A stretch of DNA of 54,181 bases from the NCBI GenBank assembly GCA_022565935.1, contig JADFJY010000001.1, positions 1-54,181 on the forward strand, in the 5' to 3' direction. This stretch comes from Nitrososphaerota archaeon (GTDB taxonomy: Archaea; Thermoproteota; Nitrososphaeria; Nitrososphaerales; Nitrosopumilaceae). Below, piece by piece: positions 7,823 to 17,128 of the stretch. A program made the translations under genes and the position numbers. Numbering within the stretch: position 1 is the stretch's first letter; every line of letters begins with the position of its first letter. Under the pieces are notes generated by a model, which was given only the letters and a program-made list of their open reading frames with translations, was not told where the DNA came from and made no database searches.

Positions 7823-9597
7823 TTTGATACTTTCACTCCTGTAATTGATTTGAATTGTTCTTCCATATCTTTTTCTAATTGATCAAGTTTTGACATCTCA
7901 TCATCTTTGATTTCCATTCTTGCTTTAAGAAGTGAAGGGATGATAGACATTACACGAATATCAGCTAATGTTGCACCTGTTTTAATTGCTTGCTGACCTT
8001 TATTGTAAAAGTCAACAAATAGTTTCATTAGCTTAAACTGTTTTTCTGGACTGCAAAAAGTATCAACATCATCAAATGAATTTTGTTGTAAAAGACCAAT
8101 CTTAATCATTCTTGCAACTTCAAGAATTAATTTTTCTTCATCAGGTAATGCTTCTGGACCTAAGAGTCTGACAATTTCTTTTAGTGTGTCTTCTCTTTGT
8201 AAAATTCCATATGCTTCACTTCTAATGTTAAACCACTCTTTATCGATATTTGCACTCCACCATTTAGCAATATCAGCAAGATAACCAGAGTAGCTATTCA
8301 TCCAATTTATTGATGGATAATGCCTAGAGTATGCAAGTTTTGCATCCAAAGCCCAGAAAGTTTTGATGAATCTCATTGTATGAGTTGTAACTGGTTCTGT
8401 AAAGTCACCACCTGATGGAGATACAGCACCAATTATAGTAACTGAACCATCACGGTCTGGACTACCAATTGCTCTAACACGACCTGCTCTTTCATAAAAT
8501 TCTGCTAGTCTTGATGCAAGATATGATGGATAACCTTCTTCTGCTGGCATCTCTTCTAATCTACCACTCATTTCTCTAAGTGCTTCAGCCCATCTACTTG
8601 TAGAGTCTGCTACAAGTACAACGTCTTTCCCCATATCTCTATAATATTCTGCAATTGTTACACCAGTATAGATACTTGCTTCTCTTGCAGCTACTGGCAT
8701 ATTACTTGTATTTGCAACAAGGATAGTTCTGTCCATAAGTGGTTTTCCAGTAAGTGGATCTTTGAGCTTTGGGAAGTCAACTAAAACTTCAGTCATCTCG
8801 TTTCCTCTTTCACCACAACCGATGTAAACAACAACTTGAGCATCTGCCCATTTTGCAATTTGGTGTAATGTAACAGTCTTTCCTGTTCCAAATGCTCCAG
8901 GAATTGAACCAGTTCCACCTTTTGCAATTGGGAAAAATGTGTCTATTACACGTTGTCCAGTAATAAGTGGGACAGTAGGATCATAACGACTTTTGATTGG
9001 TCTTGGTTTTCTTACAGGCCATTTATGATACATCTTAAGTGAAATGGTTTTACCATCTTTTTCAGTTGTAGCTATTTCAGTTTCTATATTATAATCTCCT
9101 TCTGTAACAATATTTGTGATTTTTCCACCTGGGTGATTTGGTGGAACCATAATAGAGTGATCAATCAGTTCTGATTCTTTAACAGTTCCAAGTACACTTC
9201 CACCAGTTACTTCATCACCTACACTAACAGTTGGTACAAAATGCCATTTTTTTGTCATATCAACAGGAGTAGTTGTAATACCTCGTCCAATGAATGAACC
9301 AGATTTTTTTGATAGTTCTCTTAGAGGTCTTTGAATTCCATCATAAAGTTGTCCAATAATTCCTGGACCTAATAATACACTAAGTGGATTTCCAGTACCA
9401 ACCACAGGCTCACCTGGTTTTAATCCACTTGTTGATTCATAGACTTGAATAAATGCAACATCACCAGTTAATTTAATGACTTCACCAATTAATTTTAAAT
9501 TACCAACAGATACAGTTTCATACATCTTTGCATCAGACATGCCATCTGCTCTAACAGCAGGACCGCTTACCCAAACAATTTTTCCTTGAGCTACCAT
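7819..9597 (-). CDS. atpA: A-type ATP synthase subunit A (catalytic)
   Basis: Catalytic subunit making ATP in the A1 head. The Walker A motif GAFGTGKT is at about residues 234-241 and SRWAEALREMSGRLEEMPAEEGYP marks the catalytic region in the middle; the family-specific insert (non-homologous region, about 110-190) is present. I chose ATG at 9597 (592 aa): it follows the atpE stop by 1 nt, has GGAGTGG just upstream, and begins MVAQGKIVWVSGPAV as homologues do. An upstream in-frame start inside atpE would add ten unlikely residues. Confidence 0.96.
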   Translation of the reverse strand: MVAQGKIVWVSGPAVRADGMSDAKMYETVSVGNLKLIGEVIKLTGDVAFIQVYESTSGLKPGEPVVGTGNPLSVLLGPGIIGQLYDGIQRPLRELSKKSGSFIGRGITTTPVDMTKKWHFVPTVSVGDEVTGGSVLGTVKESELIDHSIMVPPNHPGGKITNIVTEGDYNIETEIATTEKDGKTISLKMYHKWPVRKPRPIKSRYDPTVPLITGQRVIDTFFPIAKGGTGSIPGAFGTGKTVTLHQIAKWADAQVVVYIGCGERGNEMTEVLVDFPKLKDPLTGKPLMDRTILVANTSNMPVAAREASIYTGVTIAEYYRDMGKDVVLVADSTSRWAEALREMSGRLEEMPAEEGYPSYLASRLAEFYERAGRVRAIGSPDRDGSVTIIGAVSPSGGDFTEPVTTHTMRFIKTFWALDAKLAYSRHYPSINWMNSYSGYLADIAKWWSANIDKEWFNIRSEAYGILQREDTLKEIVRLLGPEALPDEEKLILEVARMIKIGLLQQNSFDDVDTFCSPEKQFKLMKLFVDFYNKGQQAIKTGATLADIRVMSIIPSLLKARMEIKDDEMSKLDQLEKDMEEQFKSITGVKVSN

Positions 9598-9598
9598 A

Positions 9599-10198
9599 CT
9601 AATTTCCCACTCCGAATGTGGATGCAATCTCTTTCCTTATTAAAGGCTTCAAGCGATCAATTCTTGCATCTATCGTATTATCAAATGTCATTGTACCATC
9701 TTTAGATTTTATTATAATTCCACCAAGACAATCAATAGTATCAGATGATAATTCAGCTCCTGAAAATTTAGATAATGCAGATTTAACTACATCTTTATCT
9801 TTGGCATTTGTAAAAACTGTAACTTCAGTTGTACCTAAAATTTTAGTTGATTCATCTAACAAATTATTAATGAGATTTGCGTAATCTCCACTTCGATCAA
9901 TATTTGATATTTGATCTAAAGCTTTTGCAAAGACCTTGTCAACTCCTTCTTCTAATAACAAAAGTTGTTTGTTTCTAACTTTTATATCAGCACCACCAAT
10001 AATCTGTTTTTCAATTTTGTCAGCTTCTTTCTTACCATCAGAGATGATTTTATCAAATTCTTGTTCTAGTTTTGGAAGTGAGTTATCTAGTGTTTGTTGA
10101 GAATCTAAACCTGAATTTTTGAGATCAAGTAGAACTTCTTTTTCAGTTTTCATAAGAACTTTGTCAATGGATTGTTCTAATGTAGAATTAGATGCCAA
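9599..10198 (-). CDS. atpE: A-type ATP synthase subunit E (peripheral stalk)
   Basis: Peripheral-stalk subunit tying the A1 head to the membrane part. The 199 aa form a long N-terminal coiled-coil region (about 1-95, rich in Lys/Glu/Gln) and a globular C-terminal domain with LGGIIIKSKDGTM and NTIDARIDRLKP, the usual VNNTLDARLE-type segment. It is the first gene of the minus-strand operon and starts with TTG at 10198; TATA-like sequence near 10217-10231 suggests little or no leader. Confidence 0.9.
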   Translation of the reverse strand: MASNSTLEQSIDKVLMKTEKEVLLDLKNSGLDSQQTLDNSLPKLEQEFDKIISDGKKEADKIEKQIIGGADIKVRNKQLLLLEEGVDKVFAKALDQISNIDRSGDYANLINNLLDESTKILGTTEVTVFTNAKDKDVVKSALSKFSGAELSSDTIDCLGGIIIKSKDGTMTFDNTIDARIDRLKPLIRKEIASTFGVGN

Positions 10199-10290
10199 TA
10201 TGAGGTGGTCATTGGATAATAGATTTTAATGTTTGGGAGGAGCTGAAATAATTCAAAAAAAATCATGTTTTCAATTTGATCTTAGAAAGA

Positions 10291-10298
10291 TATTATAG
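10291..10298 (+). promoter_or_regulatory. TATA-like box deciding the atpI start
   Basis: TATTATAG is centred about 27 nt upstream of a GTG at 10321. This spacing is that of a leaderless archaeal transcript and supports GTG 10321 over an in-frame TTG at 10276, which has no box at the right distance. Confidence 0.5.
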
Positions 10299-10320
10299 TG
10301 TAATAATTGTCGTTGGAAGT

Positions 10321-12429
10321 GTGGCTGTTGCAGAGCTTTTAATGGGCAGTGTTATACTTCCAAGAACTGAATCTCCAAAAGCAATATCACGTCTAGCTGA
10401 GTTTGAATGGTTTCATAAAACGGAGACTGATAATGAAACAGTAACTCCTGAAATTGATGATCTTCTTTTACGGGCACAAAAAACACACCAATTTATTGAA
10501 GATGTGGTTAAGGGATTGAATATTCCTCTACGAGTTGGTATTATGGAAATTCTTTTCAAAGGTACTATAATTAAAAAGACAAATTATGATATTGATGAAA
10601 TTGAAGACATGATTGTAGATCTGGAGAAAACTCCAGATAGTATTACTAAAGCAGCTAAAGTATTAGAAGAAAATTCAGAGATTAATCACTCTCTAGAAGA
10701 ATTCAAATCATTAAAAGAAACATTACAAGTTGCAAACAAGCTGAAAGTTGATCTTAGTGGTTTTGGATCAATGAATTATTTTTATACAAATCTATTTGTC
10801 ATTAATTCTTCGGATTATGGTGAGATTGAAAGAACATTAGAAGGCATACCAATTTTCAAATATGATTTAGAATCTAAAGAAAAATCAGCTATTATAATAA
10901 TTTCAGGTATTGATGACTCTGATAAAATTCTCAAAGTTATGCGAGCCCTTAATGCTAATCCTTTTAGCATACCCAAAGATTTTCCTCAGATTCCAAGTGA
11001 AGCATATTCTTTAGCAGAAGAAAAGATTAAAGAATTAACAGTAAAACAAAAATCAATTTCAAAAGAATTAGCTTCTATCACAAAAAAAATTCGTCGTGAA
11101 ATTCTCACAATGCATGAAAATTCGTTTGTAGCAAAAGAGGTTCTTGAAACATTACGTAAACCTGGTGGCACCAAAAATTTTGCAGTAATTCAAGGATATA
11201 TCCCAAAGAAGATGGAAAAAAAGTTCAAAGAAGCAACAAGTCAATGGACATCAATTACTGAAGAAATAAAAGATGAAGAGACACTTTCAGATCTTCCTGT
11301 TTATTTGGATAATCCTAGATGGGTTAGAACATATGAAGTAATTACTAACAGCCAAGGAATTCCCAAGCGAGGAGAATTTGATCCTACTTGGATGATAGCA
11401 CTCATGTGGCCAATATTTTACGGATTAATGTTTGCAGATTTAGGCCATGGGTTATTGTTAATGTGTTTAGGACTCTTGTTCAAATTCAAAGGACAAGGTA
11501 ATCTGTCAAGATGGGGAATGTTACTTGCAATGTCGGGAGGAGCAGGTGCGCTTGCTGGAATTTTTCAGGGAGAGGCATTTGGTTTTCATATAGAACACTT
11601 GGCAGGTATGGAAGCACTGTTACATGAAGGTGGACCACTTCATTCAATTTCATGGTTGATAGGTTCAATCAGTGTAGCAGAATTAACATTTGATCAAGTA
11701 ATCATGATTTTAAAAGTATCATTATTCTTGGGAGTAATTCATTTATCATGGGCTTTTCTTTTACGAATTCATAACTTTTGGAAAAGTGGTAATAGAGATG
11801 GACTGATTTTTGAAGCTATTCCAAATTTGTTCATGTGGTTAGGAGTTTTTGGAGTGATGATGGGAGCAATAGGTTCTGGTTATGATGTCATGAATATGTA
11901 TTCTAAAATTCACACAGAAGCTGTTCCTTGGGTTTCAATACTAGTTGGAGAGTGGGCAGTTGTATGGATAGTTGTCAGAGTTTCAATTATTCTCATACTT
12001 GCATGTGTTATACTGATGATAATTGGTGGAATAAAACATAACAAAAAACATCCAGAGGATGGTGGAGATATGGTAAGTGTAATGATGGAAGTTTTACTTG
12101 GAAAAACTATTGAATGTCTCGCACACTCGATCAGTTATGCACGATTAGGAATTATGCTTCTAGTACATGCCGCTCTTTTGCTTACAGTTAACCAGGCCTT
12201 TGAAAACTTGGGAGGAATTACTAGTCCAATGGCTCTTGTGCTCATCATAGGAGGGCAAATAGGAATCATGATGATTGAAGGTTTGATTGTATACATACAG
12301 TCACTAAGGCTTCACCTCTATGAGTTCTTTACAAAATGGTATGTTGGTGGTACTCAACCATTCAAACTATTAGTTCCAGAAAGGGTTTACAATACATATT
12401 CTTGGAAGAATAAGAAAAAATACAAGTAG
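10321..12429 (+). CDS. atpI: A-type ATP synthase subunit I/a (membrane stator)
   Basis: Stator subunit that carries the ion half-channels next to the K ring. The N-terminal half (about 1-340) is soluble with coiled coils; the C-terminal half has about seven or eight membrane helices. The stretch LAHSISYARLGIMLLVHAALL holds the essential Arg of the half channel, and QSLRLHLYEFFTKWYVG ends the family domain. GTG 10321 gives 702 aa beginning MAVAELLMGSVILPRTES, matching homologue N-termini. It is divergent from atpE, separate from the rest of the operon. Confidence 0.92.
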   Translation: MAVAELLMGSVILPRTESPKAISRLAEFEWFHKTETDNETVTPEIDDLLLRAQKTHQFIEDVVKGLNIPLRVGIMEILFKGTIIKKTNYDIDEIEDMIVDLEKTPDSITKAAKVLEENSEINHSLEEFKSLKETLQVANKLKVDLSGFGSMNYFYTNLFVINSSDYGEIERTLEGIPIFKYDLESKEKSAIIIISGIDDSDKILKVMRALNANPFSIPKDFPQIPSEAYSLAEEKIKELTVKQKSISKELASITKKIRREILTMHENSFVAKEVLETLRKPGGTKNFAVIQGYIPKKMEKKFKEATSQWTSITEEIKDEETLSDLPVYLDNPRWVRTYEVITNSQGIPKRGEFDPTWMIALMWPIFYGLMFADLGHGLLLMCLGLLFKFKGQGNLSRWGMLLAMSGGAGALAGIFQGEAFGFHIEHLAGMEALLHEGGPLHSISWLIGSISVAELTFDQVIMILKVSLFLGVIHLSWAFLLRIHNFWKSGNRDGLIFEAIPNLFMWLGVFGVMMGAIGSGYDVMNMYSKIHTEAVPWVSILVGEWAVVWIVVRVSIILILACVILMIIGGIKHNKKHPEDGGDMVSVMMEVLLGKTIECLAHSISYARLGIMLLVHAALLLTVNQAFENLGGITSPMALVLIIGGQIGIMMIEGLIVYIQSLRLHLYEFFTKWYVGGTQPFKLLVPERVYNTYSWKNKKKYK

Positions 12430-12443
12430 GAGATAGAAAGGTT

Positions 12444-12530
12444 ATGTCAAAAGAATTCATAATTACTTTAATTCCTGCACTTGTTATACTTGGATTCGCC
12501 ATTTTTGGATTAATGGTAGTTGGTTCATAG
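12444..12530 (+). CDS. Single-helix membrane microprotein after atpI (28 aa)
   Basis: A 28-aa ORF 14 nt after atpI: MSKEFIITLI followed by a hydrophobic helix ending LMVVGS. It has a Shine-Dalgarno-like GAGATAGAAAGG directly before the ATG at 12444 and would be cotranscribed with atpI. It is one transmembrane helix with a short charged head. The family is not recognised; a small subunit or assembly helper of the membrane part of the ATP synthase is an inference from position only. Confidence 0.55.
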   Translation: MSKEFIITLIPALVILGFAIFGLMVVGS

Positions 12531-12563
12531 TTTGTTGTAATGTTTAGTGTTTATTTTTCACGA

Positions 12564-13340
12564 TTATCTTTCCACAGGTAAATCTAGTTTATTTCCCCAT
12601 TCACCCCAAGAGCCCAAATATACGCGGACATTCGTAAAACCAAGTTTCTTTAATGCAAGAAATGTGTTGGCAGCACGATAGGCTCCTTGACAATAAGTCA
12701 CTATTTCAGAATCTTTTGGCATTTGGTAAAGTTTGGATAGTTCATCATCTGATTTGAAAGTACCATCATCGTTGATATTGAGATTCCAATCAATATTGAC
12801 AGATTTTGGAATATGCCCTACTTGTGCTGCTCTGATAATAGTTCCATCAAATTCCCCCTTAGATCTAGCATCAATAATCTTTAGTGTGTTGATATTTTCA
12901 GAAATGTATTCATAACTAGAAATTATTTCAGGATTAATTTTTCCAGAAAATTTTGAGGGATGAAAAGGGTTTGCTTTTGTTTCAATTGATAGATTTTCTT
13001 TTTTCCATTTTTTCATGCCACCATCTAATATAGATACATCTGGATGAGAGAAATATTCTAACATCCAAACTCCTCTTGCAGCAAGCATACCAGAAACATC
13101 ATCATAAAAAATAATTTTCTTTTTGGAGCTTATACCAACAAATGAAAATATCATCTCTGCTTGTTTGTTAAAATTTTGTATTCCTTCTTTTGTTGTATCT
13201 ATCCAATGAAATGCAAACAGATCTAAATTAACAGCCCCTGGAATATGTCCTTCTGAATATTCCTTAAAAGAGCGAGTATCAATAATTAAAATATTAGAGT
13301 CGTTAAGAATTGAATCAAGTTTAGTTGTAGAAGTTAACAT
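12564..13340 (-). CDS. Two-domain rhodanese-type sulfurtransferase
   Basis: Thiosulfate/3-mercaptopyruvate sulfurtransferase-like protein with two rhodanese domains (about 5-110 and 130-258). The C-terminal domain has the active loop YCQGAYRA with catalytic Cys, while the N-terminal loop reads YDDVSGMLA with Asp in place of Cys, the usual inactive/active arrangement. HIPGAVNLD and HIPKSVNIDW are the second rhodanese motifs. ATG 13340 gives 258 aa; a frame-open extension to 13496 was rejected because it runs through the amt terminator and into amt. The sulfur acceptor is unknown. Confidence 0.88.
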   Translation of the reverse strand: MLTSTTKLDSILNDSNILIIDTRSFKEYSEGHIPGAVNLDLFAFHWIDTTKEGIQNFNKQAEMIFSFVGISSKKKIIFYDDVSGMLAARGVWMLEYFSHPDVSILDGGMKKWKKENLSIETKANPFHPSKFSGKINPEIISSYEYISENINTLKIIDARSKGEFDGTIIRAAQVGHIPKSVNIDWNLNINDDGTFKSDDELSKLYQMPKDSEIVTYCQGAYRAANTFLALKKLGFTNVRVYLGSWGEWGNKLDLPVER

Positions 13341-13379
13341 GATTTTGGTAAATTGATCAAATCTAAATTGATTTGTATT

Positions 13380-13405
13380 CAAAAAAAATAAAAAGAAAAG
13401 AAAAG
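13380..13405 (-). terminator. T-rich terminator downstream of amt
   Basis: On the minus strand the 25 nt after the amt stop are nearly all T with a few C and A, the form of intrinsic archaeal terminators. It lies between amt and the rhodanese start at 13340, which could be read by partial readthrough or its own promoter. Confidence 0.5.
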
Positions 13406-13413
13406 GGTTTTTT

Positions 13414-14979
13414 CTATTCGTTAACGTATGCTCTTTCGCCGTGCTGGGCCAAATCAATGCCAATCTCCTCTTCTTTAGGAGTGACTCTGATTCCACCTGG
13501 CCAGATGGTATCCATTACCTTGAAGATTATAATGGTAACACCAAAGGAATAACCTACTGATATTGCAGCACCAATGATGCTGATTGCTTGCTGTTCCATT
13601 CCTTCTGGAGTACCAGTCCATGCGCCGATACCGTCTCCAGTATCCCAAACGTGTGGACTAGCTAATGTTCCAGTCAAAATTGCACCTGTAAGACCACCCA
13701 TTCCGTGTACTCCCCATACATCTAACGCGTCGTCCCATTTGCGTGCATTCTTGAATGCTATACATGCATAACAAACTGTTCCAGCAGCAATACCTATTAT
13801 AATCGAAGCCATTGGACCTACCCAACCTGAAGCTGGAGTGATTGCTACCAATCCTGCTACTGCACCTGTTGCAGCTCCTACTATACTTGGTTTTCCGGTA
13901 TGTGCCCATGACATCAAGACCCATGTTACTGAAGACATACCTGTTGCGGTATTAGTTACAGTCCATGCGCTTACGGTAATGCCGTCTACCATTACTTCAC
14001 TTCCTGCGTTGAAACCAAACCAACCAAACCAAAGTATGGATGCACCTAGTACAACCATTGGAATGTTGTGTGGTTCCATTGGAACTTTGCCATATCCAAG
14101 TCTTCTGCCAAGGACTAAGGCTCCTGCCAATGCAGCGAATCCTGAAGTAATGTGTACTACAGTACCACCAGCAAAGTCTAATGCGTATGATGGCGATAAG
14201 TCTGGATCAAGGTCAAGTGATCCTCCTCCTATGAGACCGCCTCCCCAAACCATGTGTGCTATTGGGTCATAAACGAAGGTACCCCATAAGAGTACGAATA
14301 TGATTAATGCGCTGAATTTGATTCTGTCAATCAAACCACCAACAATTAGTGCTGGAGTGATAATTGCGAATGTTGCTTGGAACATTGCAAATAGTTGGTG
14401 AGGTACTGTACCCGGCCAACCTTGACTACAAACATCTGCATCTTTGAACTGTTGCATCTGGTAAGCGTTAGACCATGTGTCTACACAAGGTCCTGGTTCA
14501 CCTAATGGTGCCCATGCTGAGACCATATTAAAGCCAGCATAGTCTAAACTTCCCATGTACATGTTTGCGCCTTCATCTGCATTTGGTGCGAATGCTAGCG
14601 AGTATCCCCATAGAACCCATTGTACTGACATTAAACCAATAATTACAAAGGTCATGCCGATGACGTTTACTGCGTTCTTTGATCTGGATAAACCACCATA
14701 AAAGAATGCAACGCCGGGAGTCATGAAGAGTACTAATGATGTTGCCGTAAGCATCCATGCCATATCACCTGTATCTACCATACAAGGGAGCATGCCACCT
14801 TCGCCATCATCAAACCAACACTCGTTAGGATTACCAGTGTAAATTCCACTGGTTCCTAATACATATCCGTCCATACCATCATCAACACTTTGTGCATATG
14901 CCATAGACATAGCACCAGTTGCTGTGATTGATACTGCGGCTACAAGTAATAGAGCATACTTGTAGTTCCTAGAATTCAT
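13414..14979 (-). CDS. amt: Ammonium transporter Amt
   Basis: Membrane channel/transporter for ammonium, the energy and nitrogen source of an ammonia oxidiser. It has an N-terminal signal peptide (about 1-29, ending AYAQ), then eleven predicted helices. PHQLFAMFQATFAIITPALIVGG, the LDFAGGTVVHITSG segment with the first pore His, and WFGWFGFNAGS and WGVHGMGG with the second pore His are visible. Cys pairs in the exported N-terminal part and loop could form disulfides. The gene is clearly richer in G and C than its neighbours and is followed by a T-rich terminator, fitting a strongly expressed single gene. A TATA-like box near 15002-15010 fits a leaderless start at 14979. Confidence 0.97.
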   Translation of the reverse strand: MNSRNYKYALLLVAAVSITATGAMSMAYAQSVDDGMDGYVLGTSGIYTGNPNECWFDDGEGGMLPCMVDTGDMAWMLTATSLVLFMTPGVAFFYGGLSRSKNAVNVIGMTFVIIGLMSVQWVLWGYSLAFAPNADEGANMYMGSLDYAGFNMVSAWAPLGEPGPCVDTWSNAYQMQQFKDADVCSQGWPGTVPHQLFAMFQATFAIITPALIVGGLIDRIKFSALIIFVLLWGTFVYDPIAHMVWGGGLIGGGSLDLDPDLSPSYALDFAGGTVVHITSGFAALAGALVLGRRLGYGKVPMEPHNIPMVVLGASILWFGWFGFNAGSEVMVDGITVSAWTVTNTATGMSSVTWVLMSWAHTGKPSIVGAATGAVAGLVAITPASGWVGPMASIIIGIAAGTVCYACIAFKNARKWDDALDVWGVHGMGGLTGAILTGTLASPHVWDTGDGIGAWTGTPEGMEQQAISIIGAAISVGYSFGVTIIIFKVMDTIWPGGIRVTPKEEEIGIDLAQHGERAYVNE

Positions 14980-15080
14980 TAAATTTATCGAAATTGGAGA
15001 ACATTTAAGGATTGTAAACTATAAAATTTGTAAAATAGTAAATTATTATATTTTAGTATACTTTGATATTAACATAGAAT

Positions 15081-15776
15081 ATGAAAACTAAATCATTGAG
15101 AGAACCAGGTTTAAAATTAGCAATTTTTAATACATTCAAAACTAAAGGTGATGAACTAACAGGTGAGGCAAATAGACAAAGAGCAATCATCACAATACTT
15201 GCCAGCAATGCAAATCCTGCAGAAAGAACAAGAACAGGGATTTCTCAAAGAATAGCAAAAAAACATGGAATATCATGGAAGAATATCTATTCAGGAATTT
15301 TTCGTGATATGGATGAGATTTTGCTTCCTATGAAGATTGCAGAGGAGGATGGAAGATTACCTCTAAAAAGAGGCCCAAAGGCTCTTCAGGAAATAGGAAT
15401 CCCATATTATCACTTAACCAAAAAGGGTACTTTGATAGCACTATCAATAAGTGAAATTAATAATAGAGAAAAATTACTAAAAGATTTTTTCTCCAAGTCC
15501 GAATCTGGTGAAAAAAACTTTGAGAAAATTATCTCTAATCTTTTAAAGACCAGTCCTAATTTTACATATTCAATTTTTCAAAAATATGTCAAGGCTTTTT
15601 GCAATAATGAAATTAAAGATCTGCTTCCTTTTGATCTATCAAAACTTAGGGAAATTTCAGACGAGTCTTTAAGTATTCAAAAGGAGTTTTTGGAGGCGTT
15701 TTTAAAACTATCAAAACAAGAAAAAGACGAGGCCATCAGATTCCTCAATGAAATAACCAAACCACAAGCGAGATAA
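15081..15776 (+). CDS. Winged-helix-like protein of unknown function
   Basis: A 231-aa basic, soluble protein. Residues about 50-120 look like a helix-turn-helix with a wing (TGISQRIAKKHGISWKNIY, then LPLKRGPKALQE and YYHLTKKGTLIALS), so DNA or RNA binding is plausible. The C-terminal half is helical and charged with no motif I recognise. It is divergent from amt and starts 41 nt before atpC on the same strand. A TATA-rich run precedes the ATG. I do not recognise the family; regulation of amt or of the ATP synthase is only a guess. Confidence 0.7.
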   Translation: MKTKSLREPGLKLAIFNTFKTKGDELTGEANRQRAIITILASNANPAERTRTGISQRIAKKHGISWKNIYSGIFRDMDEILLPMKIAEEDGRLPLKRGPKALQEIGIPYYHLTKKGTLIALSISEINNREKLLKDFFSKSESGEKNFEKIISNLLKTSPNFTYSIFQKYVKAFCNNEIKDLLPFDLSKLREISDESLSIQKEFLEAFLKLSKQEKDEAIRFLNEITKPQAR

Positions 15777-15817
15777 CGCCAAACATTAAAATCAGTAATT
15801 TATTGAGAACAAACAAA

Positions 15818-16852
15818 ATGGCTGGAACTAAAAACGTCTTTGCATCTGTAAAGTCGTATAGTAAAAAAGGAAAATTATTAAAAAAAGCTGATTTTCAAAC
15901 CTTGGCAGAATCAAGAGATCTTGATGAATTAATGACGAGAATTAAAAATACAGTTTATGGAGAAGCAGTATCAGATGTTGAGAAACCTTACACATCTCAG
16001 GGTATTGAATCTGCTCTAAAAAGTCACCTAGCTGATGTTCATTATAGCATAGCAAAAACTGCAGGTGAGTCACGCATCTTAGATGCTTATTATTTGAAAT
16101 TTATCATTTCTAATTTAAAACAAATTCTAAAAGGAAAAGCTTTGGGAAAATCTCAAGAAGAGATTGAAATTCACATTAATCTTCGTGCTGAAGAATTAAT
16201 CAAGCAAAGAGATGTTGTAATCAAAGCGCTTATAGCAAAAGATTTGGAAGAAACAGTTGCAAGTTTAAACCAAGTAGAATTTGGTGAAGAGATTGCAAAA
16301 GCAGCAGCTTTGTATGCAGATAAAAAAAATATCCAAATCTTTGATACATACTTTGATAAAATTTTGTATACACGTCTTGTAAAGGCACTAAAATCTGGAG
16401 ACATAGATGCAAGTAGATTAATTAGTATGGATATTGATTTTTATAATATTCTAAGTGTAATTAGAGGAAAGTTCTGGGGACTTGATGAACAACAAATTCA
16501 AGATTTGATTGTAATTCAATCTCCAGCTGCAAAAGATTTGCTAGGAAGAATGATTTCAGCTGGATCAATAAGAGATGCATTCAATGAACTTGCAAACACA
16601 AAATATGCTAATTTAGTTCCTCAGGTTGAAAATGAATTAGATGCAATAGCTGAATTTGAGAGAGCTTTTGAAATAGCAATTTACAAAGCCTCGTTAAACT
16701 CTTTCACAAAAATGTTCAGTTTAGCAACAACAGTAGGAATTACAAAACTAACTGCATATGAAGTAAGAAATCTAGCAGCAATTGCATACGCAGTTGAACA
16801 AAAAATACCAACTGAAACCACTATGTCTAAATTGATTTTAGAGACAGAATAG
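15818..16852 (+). CDS. atpC: A-type ATP synthase subunit C (AC39/d type)
   Basis: Socket subunit that joins the central stalk to the rotor ring. The 344-aa all-helical protein shows the threefold repeated AC39 pattern; FASVKSYSKKGKLL and the central KILYTRLVKAL and SMDIDFYNILSVIRGKFW segments fit the family. I chose ATG 15818 (MAGTKNVFAS); an in-frame TTG at 15803 adds five residues. It is separated from the other atp genes by amt, rhodanese and a helix-turn-helix protein. Confidence 0.85.
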   Translation: MAGTKNVFASVKSYSKKGKLLKKADFQTLAESRDLDELMTRIKNTVYGEAVSDVEKPYTSQGIESALKSHLADVHYSIAKTAGESRILDAYYLKFIISNLKQILKGKALGKSQEEIEIHINLRAEELIKQRDVVIKALIAKDLEETVASLNQVEFGEEIAKAAALYADKKNIQIFDTYFDKILYTRLVKALKSGDIDASRLISMDIDFYNILSVIRGKFWGLDEQQIQDLIVIQSPAAKDLLGRMISAGSIRDAFNELANTKYANLVPQVENELDAIAEFERAFEIAIYKASLNSFTKMFSLATTVGITKLTAYEVRNLAAIAYAVEQKIPTETTMSKLILETE

Positions 16853-16865
16853 ACTGGTATAAAAT

Positions 16866-17096
16866 ATGAGTAAATTTCCAACGAAAAAAAATGAGACATC
16901 AATTGATGTTCTTACGAATTGGGTAAGTATCTCTATGGCATTGATTTTTGCTCTACCATCATTAGGAATATTTTTGGGAATTTACTATGGAACAGGAAAT
17001 CTGATTATAGGGGCAGTATTAGGATTTGGAGTTCATATTGTTACGCTTGCATTTTCAGGCAGAATTTCAAAGTATCTAGACAAGATTATGAATTAA
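16866..17096 (+). CDS. Two-helix membrane protein next to atpC (76 aa)
   Basis: A 76-aa protein with a polar N-terminus (MSKFPTKKNETS), two hydrophobic helices (about 18-38 and 44-62) and a basic tail (SKYLDKIMN). It begins 13 nt after the atpC stop on the same strand, so it is probably cotranscribed. The hairpin shape resembles a tiny stator or assembly factor such as AtpZ-like proteins, but I see no diagnostic motif. Function not assigned. Confidence 0.7.
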   Translation: MSKFPTKKNETSIDVLTNWVSISMALIFALPSLGIFLGIYYGTGNLIIGAVLGFGVHIVTLAFSGRISKYLDKIMN

Positions 17097-17128
17097 TCTA
17101 TATTGATCTTATTTCAAGATGATATACT

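Noticed and set aside
13341..13496. N-terminal extension of the rhodanese
   Set aside because: It would run through the T-rich terminator and into the amt coding region; ATG 13340 starts at the domain.
13838..14272. Long plus-strand ORF opposite amt
   Set aside because: It is a shadow of the GC-richer amt gene: Pro/Ala/Thr-rich, no homologous motif, no promoter.
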